Part shown: positions 1 through 5,224 of the stretch, one piece after another
Numbering within the stretch: the first letter of the stretch is position 1
How the letters are laid out: the number at the start of each line of letters is the position of its first letter
Source of the DNA: JACDCA01 sp040881785
Lineage (GTDB): Bacteria; Acidobacteriota; Vicinamibacteria; Vicinamibacterales; 2-12-FULL-66-21
Length of the DNA: 6,471 nt
NCBI GenBank assembly: GCA_040881785.1
Contig: JBBECO010000054.1
Location: forward strand, 1-6,471
Direction of reading: 5' to 3'
Notes under the pieces: generated by a model
Seen by the model: the letters and a program-made list of their open reading frames with translations, nothing else
Databases searched by the model: none
What the model was told of the DNA's origin: nothing
Made by a program: the position numbers and the translations under genes

Positions 1-106
1 AGCGCCTGCGGCCCGAGCGAGGCGCCGGAGGGAAGCCCGCCGTAGGCGGGCCGCCGAGCGAGAGCGCGTGGGGGTGGGGCCCCACGCGCCCTGATAAAAG
101 CAGACA
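1..106 (-). repeat. GGGGCCCC palindromic repeat, copy 1, in frame inside the ABC-F gene
   Basis: A 26-nt stretch at 64-89, centred on the palindrome GTGGGGCCCCAC (74-85), is the exact reverse complement of 1161-1186. The far end (AGCGCCTGCGGCCCGAGCGA, 1-20) matches the reverse complement of the end of the third copy (2126-2145). Between them is a hairpin, stem GCCCGCC 35-41 / GGCGGGC 45-51 with loop GTA. Similarity to copy 2 continues to TGTCTGC (read on the minus strand) at about 100-106. The copy may extend upstream of the window. It is open in the gene's frame and encodes inter-domain linker. Confidence 0.8.
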
Positions 107-362
107 GAGCGCTGAAGTAACCAAGCCCGCCGGCTCGACAAAGAAGTTGTCGTTCAAGGAAAAACGGGAGCTGGAGACGCTGCCCGTGCAGGTCGAGGCG
201 CTCGAGGCGGAGCGGGCGCGGTTGAAGAAGGAATCCGAGTCGGCGACCTTCTACAAGGAATCAGCGGAGCACATCAAGCGCGTACTCAGCCGCCTGGAAG
301 CGCTGGAACGCGACATCGAGCACGCCACGGCACGGTGGGTGGAGCTGGAGGAACGATCGTAA
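1..362 (+). CDS. uup: Uup-type ABC-F ATPase, C-terminal part (5' end cut by window)
   Basis: The frame is open from the first bases (first full codon at 3) to TAA 360-362, giving about 119 residues of the C-terminus. The segment from about 141 (KKLSFKEKRELETLP) through the acidic/basic heptad stretch to ARWVELEERS matches the C-terminal coiled-coil arm of Uup-type ABC-F proteins. These are soluble tandem-ABC ATPases that act on ribosomes or branched DNA rather than as transporters. The two ABC domains lie upstream of the window. A TTG at 147 could look like the start of a 71-residue ORF, but the family match begins before it and the frame has no upstream stop, so this is not a separate small gene. 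The odd part is residues 1 to about 35: Pro/Gly/Trp-rich linker encoded by a dispersed palindromic repeat (1-106). The gene converges on the 443-997 gene across an 80-bp gap. Family assignment is strong; the exact paralogue is less certain. Confidence 0.88.
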   Translation, partial: RLRPERGAGGKPAVGGPPSESAWGWGPTRPDKSRQSAEVTKPAGSTKKLSFKEKRELETLPVQVEALEAERARLKKESESATFYKESAEHIKRVLSRLEALERDIEHATARWVELEERS

Positions 363-374
363 CTGGCCGGGACG

Positions 375-401
375 CGCCCGGCCTGAAGGCCGGGCCTACA
401 G
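375..401 (+). repeat. Short hairpin repeat between convergent genes
   Basis: Perfect 7-bp stem CCCGGCC (377-383) / GGCCGGG (388-394) with loop TGAA, followed by CCTACA. It begins 15 nt after the ABC-F stop. A related hairpin plus CTACA tail lies inside the radical SAM gene at 4049-4073. Placed between convergent genes it could help end transcription from either side, but there is no T-tract, so it is listed as a repeat rather than a terminator. Confidence 0.6.
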
Positions 402-403
402 TT

Positions 404-437
404 GAGCCCCGAGCCCCGAGCCCCGAGTCCGAGCGCC
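404..437 (+). repeat. Tandem heptamer array (GAGCCCC)
   Basis: Three exact GAGCCCC units (404-424), then the decayed units GAGTCC and GAGCGCC. The array lies between the convergent ABC-F and SLOG-like genes and ends 5 nt before the stop codon of the minus-strand gene (443-445). Confidence 0.75.
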
Positions 438-442
438 CGGGC

Positions 443-997
443 CTACTCGAACGACTTCGTGAAGAGCTCCTCGATGGCCCGCTTCCCGTTCTCGCCGATG
501 CTGCGCGTGCCGGTGCCGGTGAAGTGAGGATGCGTGATGCGCGGCGTGTCGCCCGCGCGGGTCTTCCAGTCGCGGCCGGTCCACTCGAACCAGCCGTCCT
601 TCTCCTGGTCGAAGACGAACAACGGCTTGTTGCACAGCTTCGCGAACTCGGCGCCCCAGCCCGTCCCCCCGCGCACATGCCCGTCGTCGAGGATCACGCC
701 CACGACGTAGATCTCCTGCCCGCTGTTCACCTGGTACCACAGCGTCTGCAGGACCTTCCGCATCGTCGGGCTGTCGGTGTAGCGGCGGTTCATCAGCTTG
801 GAGACGTACTCGAGGCTGACGTCACCCGCCTGCAGCTCTTCGTGATTGAGCACGCGGATGCCGCGGCGCCGCGCCTCGGTGTGGCCGTCGAAGGTGAAGT
901 TCACTTCCTCGATGCCATGGCGCTCCGCGCACGCGCCGAACTCCGCCTCGGCCCCGGGAGCGGCGCCGCTGAACAGGATAAAGTCTGATTTCTGCAT
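443..997 (-). CDS. Conserved Rossmann/SLOG-like protein of unknown function
   Basis: 184 residues from ATG (995-997) to TAG (443-445). No clear Shine-Dalgarno precedes the ATG, but the sequence is family-like from its first residues. Visible features are an N-terminal strand and glycine loop (FILFSGAAPGAEAEFG, residues 7-21), a central hydrophobic strand EIYVVGVIL (95-103), a glycine loop GGTGWGAEFAK (110-120) and a C-terminal FTGTGTRSI (159-167). The GGTGWGAE loop resembles the PGGxGTxxE nucleotide-binding loop of LOG/DprA-type SLOG proteins, so binding of a nucleotide-like ligand is a reasonable inference. I recall close homologues annotated only as hypothetical and know of no assigned reaction. 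No signal peptide or membrane segment is seen, so it is probably cytoplasmic. It lies downstream of the phosphoesterase on the same strand with a 48-bp gap of tandem repeat. Confidence 0.8.
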   Translation of the reverse strand: MQKSDFILFSGAAPGAEAEFGACAERHGIEEVNFTFDGHTEARRRGIRVLNHEELQAGDVSLEYVSKLMNRRYTDSPTMRKVLQTLWYQVNSGQEIYVVGVILDDGHVRGGTGWGAEFAKLCNKPLFVFDQEKDGWFEWTGRDWKTRAGDTPRITHPHFTGTGTRSIGENGKRAIEELFTKSFE

Positions 998-1013
998 GAT
1001 GGTCAGGATAACA

Positions 1014-1055
1014 GGAGACAGGAGACAGGAGCTTGGAGCTAGGAGCTAGGAGCTG
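1014..1055 (+). repeat. Tandem heptamer array (GGAGACA/GGAGCTA)
   Basis: Six 7-bp units: GGAGACA, GGAGACA, GGAGCTT, GGAGCTA, GGAGCTA, GGAGCTG. The array supplies the stop codon (1046-1048, TAG on the minus strand) and the terminal serines of the phosphoesterase. It fills most of the gap before the SLOG-like gene. Confidence 0.85.
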
Positions 1056-1987
1056 GATCGACGCTTCGCCGGGGTCTTCGTGCGGCTCGCGGGTGTTGTT
1101 ATCTTCTTGCGAGCAGACGCGGTTTTGCGGACACTCGTGAGCTTGTCTGCATTATTTAGTGCGCGTGGGGCCCCACCCCCACGCGCTTTACGCGCCTTCG
1201 GCGCGACGGCCTTTGGCCTTGCCGGCTTCGCTTCGCTCGCCGGACTGGTATTTTGTTTCCCGCCATCTGAGCCTGGCTCGCCGGAGCGCGAAGCGCGAAG
1301 GCGGCCGGCACGCTCGATGATCTTCTTCAGCATCGCGCCGGCGTCGCCGCCGCCCGCCGGCCGGTTCGACTCCCAGACATCCGGATTGTCCTCGGCGAGG
1401 ATGTCCTCGAAGTCCCCATCGCTCTTGACGCTCCGCGGCGCGAACTCCGTGATGTCGACGTCACCGGCCCAGTCGTCCCGATGCTTGATCAGCAGCCAGC
1501 TGCGCGCATCACTTCCGCCGCGGCCACCGCCCCAGCGTCCGCCGGTGCGCACGAGCACCCACGACCCTTTCAGCTTGTAACCGTCCAGCGTGAACTTCAG
1601 GTCCCCCTTCTTCAGCGCCGCATCCACGTCGTCGCTTTCGGGGGTCCAGGTGCCCTGGTCCCACAGCATGACGATGCCGGCCCCGTAGCCGGCGGGGATG
1701 ACCCCTTCGAACGTGCCGTACTCGATCGGGTGATCCTCGACGTGCATCGCGAGACGCTTCGTCTTCGGGTCGAGCGAGGGGCCCTTGGGCACCGCCCACG
1801 ACAGCAGCACGCCCTTGTACTCGAGACGGAAGTCGTAATGCAGATGGCTGGCGAGATGCTTCTGGACGCAGAAGAAGAGCCCCTCGGTCGGCTTCTTCTT
1901 CGCCCGCGTCGCGGCGAGCGTCACGTCGCCGGACGGCTCCGGCGTGGACGTGAAGTTGCGCTTCTGCTTGTACTTTTCGAGGACCAT
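1046..1987 (-). CDS. Stand-alone LigD-type 3'-phosphoesterase (PE domain)
   Basis: 313 residues from ATG 1985-1987. The PE domain of bacterial LigD trims 3'-phosphates and ribonucleotides from DNA ends during non-homologous end joining. Here it stands alone, without ligase or polymerase domains. The start MVLEKYKQKRNFTSTPEP is the usual LigD N-terminus, so this ATG is preferred to the in-frame ATG 2024-2026, which overlaps a repeat end and would add 13 unlike residues; neither has a good ribosome site. The active-site pattern is complete: H44, H50, D52 and R54 (KHLASHLHYDFRLE), then H86 and Y90 (EDHPIEYGTFEG). Spacing equals that of the Pseudomonas enzyme (H42, H48, D50, R52, H84, Y88). The domain ends near residue 185. 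The remaining ~125 residues are a Lys/Arg/Ala/Pro-rich tail, possibly DNA-binding, into which a palindromic repeat has gone in frame (about residues 248-280). No Ku or ligase gene is in the window. Confidence 0.9.
   Translation of the reverse strand: MVLEKYKQKRNFTSTPEPSGDVTLAATRAKKKPTEGLFFCVQKHLASHLHYDFRLEYKGVLLSWAVPKGPSLDPKTKRLAMHVEDHPIEYGTFEGVIPAGYGAGIVMLWDQGTWTPESDDVDAALKKGDLKFTLDGYKLKGSWVLVRTGGRWGGGRGGSDARSWLLIKHRDDWAGDVDITEFAPRSVKSDGDFEDILAEDNPDVWESNRPAGGGDAGAMLKKIIERAGRLRASRSGEPGSDGGKQNTSPASEAKPARPKAVAPKARKARGGGAPRALNNADKLTSVRKTASARKKITTPASRTKTPAKRRSSS
1147..1246 (+). repeat. GGGGCCCC palindromic repeat, copy 2, in frame inside the phosphoesterase gene
   Basis: Core 1161-1186 is the exact reverse complement of 64-89. 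The flank GCATTATTTAGTGCGCG (1150-1166) matches copy 3 at 2023-2039 in 15 of 17 positions. A hairpin follows the core, CGCGCC 1191-1196 / GGCGCG 1200-1205 with loop TTC, at roughly the same place as the hairpins of copies 1 and 3 but with a different stem sequence. Two further small palindromes follow: GGCC-TTT-GGCC (1208-1218) and CCGGC...GCCGG (1222-1243). The copy is open in the phosphoesterase frame and makes a basic, glycine-rich stretch. Right edge uncertain. Confidence 0.78.
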
Positions 1988-2023
1988 TTCGTAACCAGGA
2001 GCCAGCTCGAATCGCCATGCCGG

Positions 2024-2156
2024 CATTAATTAGTGCTCGCGGGGCCCCACCCCCGCTCGCTTTCGCTCGGCGGCGGCGCTTCGCGCCGCTTCACTCCGTC
2101 GCCTCGCTCAGGCCGCAGGCGCTGCTCGCTCGGGCCGCAGGCGCTCGCTAGTTAAT
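2024..2156 (+). repeat. GGGGCCCC palindromic repeat, copy 3, with near-terminal inverted repeats
   Basis: Core GGGGCCCCACCCCC (2041-2054) is shared with both other copies. Hairpin GCGGCGC 2073-2079 / GCGCCGC 2083-2089, loop TTC. The ends are inverted repeats, ATTAATTAG (2025-2033) and CTAGTTAAT (2148-2156), 8 of 9 matching. A 22-bp unit near the right end is duplicated in tandem (about 2102-2123 and 2124-2145). It fills the gap between the transporter and the phosphoesterase; its right end supplies the transporter's last codons and TAG stop, and its left end overlaps an alternative ATG of the phosphoesterase. Confidence 0.78.
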
Positions 2157-3680
2157 CTCTCCCATGAGGCGCTTCATCCAGGGAACCAACGCAAACATAA
2201 TCAGGCCGAAGACGATGGCAAACAGCGCCACCACGCCGAACAGGTCCGGCAGCGGCATGGCTTCGTAGAAGCCCGAGAGCCGTCCGGCGATGAAGTTGCC
2301 GACCGAGGCCGCCAGGAACCAGACGCCCATCATCAGACCGGCGATTCGCGCAGGCGCCAGTTTGGTCATTGCGCTGAGCCCCACCGGGGAGAGCGTCAGC
2401 TCGCCGATCGTGTGCAGGAAGTACGTCGTGACCAGCCACATCGGGCTCACCTGGATGCCCTGCGCCGCGAGCCGCGCCGCGACGATCAGGATCGCAAACC
2501 CGGCGCCCACGAAGATGAGGCCCACCGCGAACTTGGCGGCGGTGGACGGCTCGCGCGATCCGAGATGGACCCACAGCCAGGCGAAGACCGGCGCCAGCGC
2601 AATGATGAAAAGCGAGTTCAGCGACTGGAACCAGCTGCTTGGGAACGGCCAGCCGAACAGCTCGGTCTTCGTGTCGCGGTCGGCAAAGAGGTTGAGCGTC
2701 GAGCCGGCCTGCTCGAACACAGACCAGAAGAGCGCCGCCGCCACGAAGAAGACGCCGATCGCGACGAGCTGCTTGCGCTCCTGCGTCGTCCACTCGCCGC
2801 TGGTGAAGAGCCAGGCGAAGAACCCGAGAGTCGCGATCAGCAGGAAGTAGCCCGCCCCGTCGGCGACCTGGTTGATCGTGATCGGCACGGTCCCCGTGTA
2901 CATCGCGACGCCGAACGCGACCAGCCCAATGATGAGGGTGACGACTCCGAGGATGACCCGCTTCTTCAGCCGGTCGAAGGCATCAGGGGACGCGGCCGGC
3001 GCGGGACGCATCCCGGCCTCGCCGAGATACTTGGATCCCAGGACGTACTGGATCACACCGAGCGCCATCCCGACGCCCGCGGCGCCGAACCCGAGGTGCC
3101 AGTCGACGTTCTGGCCCAGCCAGCCGCAAACCAGCGGCGCGATGAAGGCGCCGAGGTTGATCCCCATGTAGAAGATCGAGAATCCGGCGTCCCGGCGGTG
3201 GTCGCCGGCGGAGTAGAGCTGCCCGACGATGACACTGACGTTGCCCTTCAGGAGACCGGTACCGATGACGATCAGGAAGAGACCGAGGTAGAACGTCGTG
3301 AGCGACGGGATGGCCATGCTGAAATGGCCCGACGCAATGATGATCCCGCCGTAGAGCACGGCGCGGCGCTGGCCGATCAGCCGGTCGGCGATCCAGCCGC
3401 CGGGCAGCGTCATCATGTACACCATCGACGTGTACAGCCCATAGACAGCGCCGGCGGAGGCCGTGTCGAAACCGAGCCCCCCCTCAACGAGCGGCGCCGT
3501 CATGAAGAGGATCAGGAGCGCACGCATCCCGTAATAGCTGAAGCGCTCCCACATCTCCGTGAAGAAGAGCGTGGACAACCCGCGGGGGTGGCCGAAAAAG
3601 GCGCGATCGTGTGCGTGCGGCGCGGGCCCGGTACGCCCGCGAGGATCGTCGGCAGTCGTCGGAGAGGTCGGATCAGTCAT
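2148..3680 (-). CDS. POT/PTR2 family proton-dependent oligopeptide transporter
   Basis: 510 residues, the usual length for bacterial POT proteins, from ATG 3678-3680 to TAG 2148-2150. The family imports di- and tripeptides across the inner membrane, driven by proton flow. The N-terminus is a ~35-residue Pro/Asp-rich cytoplasmic tail. The TM1 signature ExxERFSYYG is at residues 42-51. The PTR2 region has GTGLLKGNVSVIVGQLY (140-156, with the TM4 lysine K145) and FYMGINLGAFIAPLVCGWLG (170-189). FWSVFEQAGSTLNLFADR (318-335) and TIGELTLSPVGLS (424-436) are the TM7 and TM10 motifs carrying the conserved glutamates. Hydrophobic segments suggest about 12-14 TM helices. A polar loop (about 222-240) separates the halves. 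The gene is divergent from the radical SAM gene across 24 bp. Substrate cannot be narrowed beyond small peptides; a peptide link to the ATP-grasp pair is speculation. Confidence 0.93.
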   Translation of the reverse strand: MTDPTSPTTADDPRGRTGPAPHAHDRAFFGHPRGLSTLFFTEMWERFSYYGMRALLILFMTAPLVEGGLGFDTASAGAVYGLYTSMVYMMTLPGGWIADRLIGQRRAVLYGGIIIASGHFSMAIPSLTTFYLGLFLIVIGTGLLKGNVSVIVGQLYSAGDHRRDAGFSIFYMGINLGAFIAPLVCGWLGQNVDWHLGFGAAGVGMALGVIQYVLGSKYLGEAGMRPAPAASPDAFDRLKKRVILGVVTLIIGLVAFGVAMYTGTVPITINQVADGAGYFLLIATLGFFAWLFTSGEWTTQERKQLVAIGVFFVAAALFWSVFEQAGSTLNLFADRDTKTELFGWPFPSSWFQSLNSLFIIALAPVFAWLWVHLGSREPSTAAKFAVGLIFVGAGFAILIVAARLAAQGIQVSPMWLVTTYFLHTIGELTLSPVGLSAMTKLAPARIAGLMMGVWFLAASVGNFIAGRLSGFYEAMPLPDLFGVVALFAIVFGLIMFALVPWMKRLMGEIN

Positions 3681-3704
3681 GGAGGTAAAGAATACAATCG
3701 TTTG
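3681..3704. promoter_or_regulatory. Compact divergent promoter region
   Basis: Only 24 bp separate the transporter ATG from the radical SAM GTG, so both 5' ends depend on this AT-richer patch. On the plus strand TACAAT (3693-3698) is a good -10 box; a start 6-8 nt later would fall at the GTG at 3705, implying a leaderless message. On the minus strand TATTCT (3694-3689) could serve the transporter, also with almost no leader. No convincing -35 box is seen on either strand. GGAGG at 3681-3685 looks like a ribosome site for the plus strand but is 19 nt from the GTG, too far for normal use. Confidence 0.4.
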
Positions 3705-5162
3705 GTGCGGGTCCTGCTGATTTCGACATACGACATGGGACGCCAGTCTTTCGGACTGGCGTCACCGTCGGCATGGCTCCGCGACGCCGGGATCGAGGTC
3801 ACGTGCGCCGACCTGTCGAAGGATCGCCTCGCCCCGGACGCCGTGCACGAGGCATCCCTCGTCGGGTTCTTCCTCCCGATGCACACCGCCACCCGGCTCG
3901 CCCTGCCGGTGATCGACCGGGTGCGCGCGCTCAACCCGTCCGCGCGGTTGGTCGCGTATGGGTTGTACGCGCCGCTGAACGAGGACTTGCTGCGCGAACG
4001 CGGGATCCACGAGATCCTCGGCGGCGAGTTCGAAGAGGACCTGGTAAAGGCAGCCCTAAAGGACTGCGCTACACCCGCGGGTGAGGAGGCGCGAGCCGCT
4101 TTCCCCGTGTTGAACCGTGTTGAACCCGCCTTCGCCGAGGCTTCAACCTCCGCCAGGGCTACGGCGGGCAAGCCGTGGCCGCTCCCCCGGCTGTCGTTCA
4201 AGGTGCCGGACCGCGAGGGTCTCCCGCCGCTGGAGCGCTATGCCGCGCTGCAGGTGGGCGACGAGCGGCGGGTGGCCGGCTACACGGAAGCCAGCCGCGG
4301 CTGCAAGCACCGCTGCCGCCATTGCCCCATCGTCCCGGTCTACGACGGGCGCTTCCGGGTCGTCGCGCCCGAGATCGTCCTGGCCGATGCACGGGCGCAG
4401 GTCGCCGCCGGGGCCCGGCACATCACGTTCGGCGATCCCGATTTCTTCAACGGGATCCGTCACGCCCGTGCCGTCCTCGAGGACTTCGCGCGGGAGTGCC
4501 CGGGTGTCAGCTATGACGTGACGATCAAGGTGGAGCACCTCCTGCAGCATGCCGACGCCCTCCCGCTGCTGCGCGAAACGGGCTGCGCGTTCGTCACCAG
4601 CGCCGTGGAGGCGCTCGACGACCGCGTGCTCGGATATCTCGATAAAGGACACACCCGGGCCGACTTCGAGCGTGCGGTGGCACTGTGCGCCGAGGCGGGC
4701 GTCCCGCTCTCGCCGACCTTCGTCAGCTTTACTCCCTGGACGACGATCGACAGCTATCGCGACTTCCTGTCCGTGATCGACCGGCTGAACCTCGTGGAGC
4801 ACGTCGCGCCGATCCAGTACGCGATTCGCCTGCTGGTCACGAGCCGATCGCGTCTGCTGGAACTCGACGACATCCGGACGCTGGTGAAGCCGTTCGATCC
4901 CGTGTCGCTGACCTATCCCTGGACCCACGCGGATCCGGCGGTCGATCGGCTCCACGACGCCGTCGCCCGCATCGTTGGCGTGACGATCACGGCGTCGCGG
5001 GCAGAGATCTTCGCGCGCGTCCGGGACGCGGCGCACGCCGGCGCGGACGCCACGATCCGCAGGCACCTGCCGATCCTGCCGTCGCGCGCGTCCATTCCGT
5101 ACCTGACCGAACCTTGGTACTGTTGAGCGGAGCCCAACACAGAGCAGGTGGCTCTGATCTAG
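3705..5162 (+). CDS. CUAEP-tail B12-binding-type radical SAM selenoprotein (TGA 5124-5126 read as Sec)
   Basis: 485 residues from GTG 3705 (TTG 3702 is an alternative) to TAG 5160-5162, with Sec at residue 474. Residues 1-115 look like a cobalamin-binding Rossmann domain (VRVLLISTYDMGRQSFG at the N-terminus), without an obvious DxHxxG motif. Residues about 116-160 are a linker holding two short repeats. The radical SAM domain follows, with the cluster motif C200-x3-C204-x2-C207 (RGCKHRCRHCP), then HITFGDPDFFNG and an EALDDRVLGYLDKGHT segment. These bind a 4Fe-4S cluster and S-adenosylmethionine to make a radical. The tail reads PWYC-U-AEPNTEQVALI. I recall a known family of CUAEP/CCAEP-tail radical SAM (seleno)proteins, some with Cys in place of Sec, which this fits exactly. 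The Cys473-Sec474 pair suggests redox chemistry or metal binding. Substrate unknown; the adjacent ATP-grasp gene suggests a joint pathway. If TGA were a stop the protein would be 473 residues. The frame continues upstream of 3702 only as antisense of the transporter. Confidence 0.88.
3739..3763 (+). other. Perfect 10-bp hairpin near the 5' end of the radical SAM gene
   Basis: GACGCCAGTC (3739-3748) pairs fully with GACTGGCGTC (3754-3763) across the loop TTTCG, 34 nt after the GTG. In mRNA this would be a strong stem in the early codons (residues 12-20) and could slow initiation. The stem top resembles the short hairpin repeats at 4049-4073 and 375-401. The encoded GRQSFGLAS looks like normal protein, so insertion is less likely here. 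Confidence 0.5.
4049..4073 (+). repeat. Short hairpin repeat inside the radical SAM gene
   Basis: Stem CAGCCC (4051-4056) / GGACTG (4061-4066), one C-A mismatch, loop TAAA, then CGCTACA. It parallels 377-400, where CCCGGCC/GGCCGGG with loop TGAA is followed by GCCTACA: same layout with a changed but still paired stem. It encodes ALKDCATP in the linker after the B12-binding-type domain. Confidence 0.55.
4127..4174 (+). repeat. Probable inserted palindromic repeat in the radical SAM inter-domain linker
   Basis: Nested inverted repeats: GGCTT (4139-4143) / AAGCC (4170-4174) outside, CCGCC (4150-4154) / GGCGG (4163-4167) inside. It encodes the Ala-rich peptide AFAEASTSARATAGKP. I recall similar CTTCGCCGAGGCTTC / GGCGGGCAAGC sequences scattered through Acidobacteriota-type genomes, often in frame within genes. 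A 10-bp tandem duplication (CCGTGTTGAA, 4105-4114 and 4115-4124) lies just upstream. Only one copy is in this window, so family membership rests on memory. Confidence 0.5.
5124..5156 (+). promoter_or_regulatory. Selenocysteine codon and putative bacterial SECIS element
   Basis: TGA (5124-5126) is followed, after 13 nt, by a perfect 6-bp stem CAGAGC (5140-5145) / GCTCTG (5151-5156) with apical loop AGGTG (5146-5150). Bacterial SECIS hairpins lie just 3' of the UGA inside the coding region and carry GGU in the apical loop for SelB. The loop here begins 19 nt after the UGA. From memory, the E. coli fdhF element has 17 nt and GCAGGUCUGC at the tip, against GCAGGUGGC here. The element would direct Sec insertion instead of termination. 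It also encodes the tail residues TEQVAL. Confidence 0.78.
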
Positions 5163-5214
5163 TTCGGTAGTTCGGTAGTTCGGTGGATCGGTGGTTCGGT
5201 AGTTCGGTGGTCGG
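5160..5214 (+). repeat. Tandem octamer array (TAGTTCGG)
   Basis: Seven units of 8 bp: TAGTTCGG three times, TGGATCGG, TGGTTCGG, TAGTTCGG, and a final 7-bp TGGTCGG. The first unit supplies the TAG that ends the selenoprotein frame. The array fills almost the whole 62-bp gap to the ATP-grasp gene, so the two genes are probably co-transcribed through it. Confidence 0.85.
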
Positions 5215-5224
5215 GATCTCACCT

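Noticed and set aside
147..362. Separate 71-residue coiled-coil gene starting at TTG 147
   Set aside because: The frame is open back to the window start and the Uup C-terminal match begins before 147.
377..394. Rho-independent terminator between the ABC-F and SLOG-like genes
   Set aside because: Good stem but no T-run on either side, and a related hairpin occurs inside a coding region, so a repeat is the better reading.
335..988. 217-residue plus-strand ORF
   Set aside because: Antisense of the SLOG-like gene, with composition typical of GC-rich shadow frames.
1..2156. CRISPR array from the recurring palindromes
   Set aside because: Copies are roughly 1 kb apart, in two orientations and within genes, with no regular spacers.
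2412..3701. Long plus-strand extension of the radical SAM frame, making a 904-residue protein
   Set aside because: It is antisense to the transporter gene and is Arg/Glu/Asp-rich with no fold-like pattern. The family N-terminus (VRVLLISTYD) begins at 3705.
5124..5126. TGA as an ordinary stop of the radical SAM gene
   Set aside because: The next codons give AEP directly after Cys-Sec, a SECIS-like hairpin follows at the right distance, and the frame closes at 5162. Not excluded without knowledge of the host's Sec machinery.
4143..5222. 359-residue minus-strand ORF
   Set aside because: Antisense of the radical SAM gene. Its repetitive N-terminus (NYRTTDPPNYRTTE) is just the octamer array translated.
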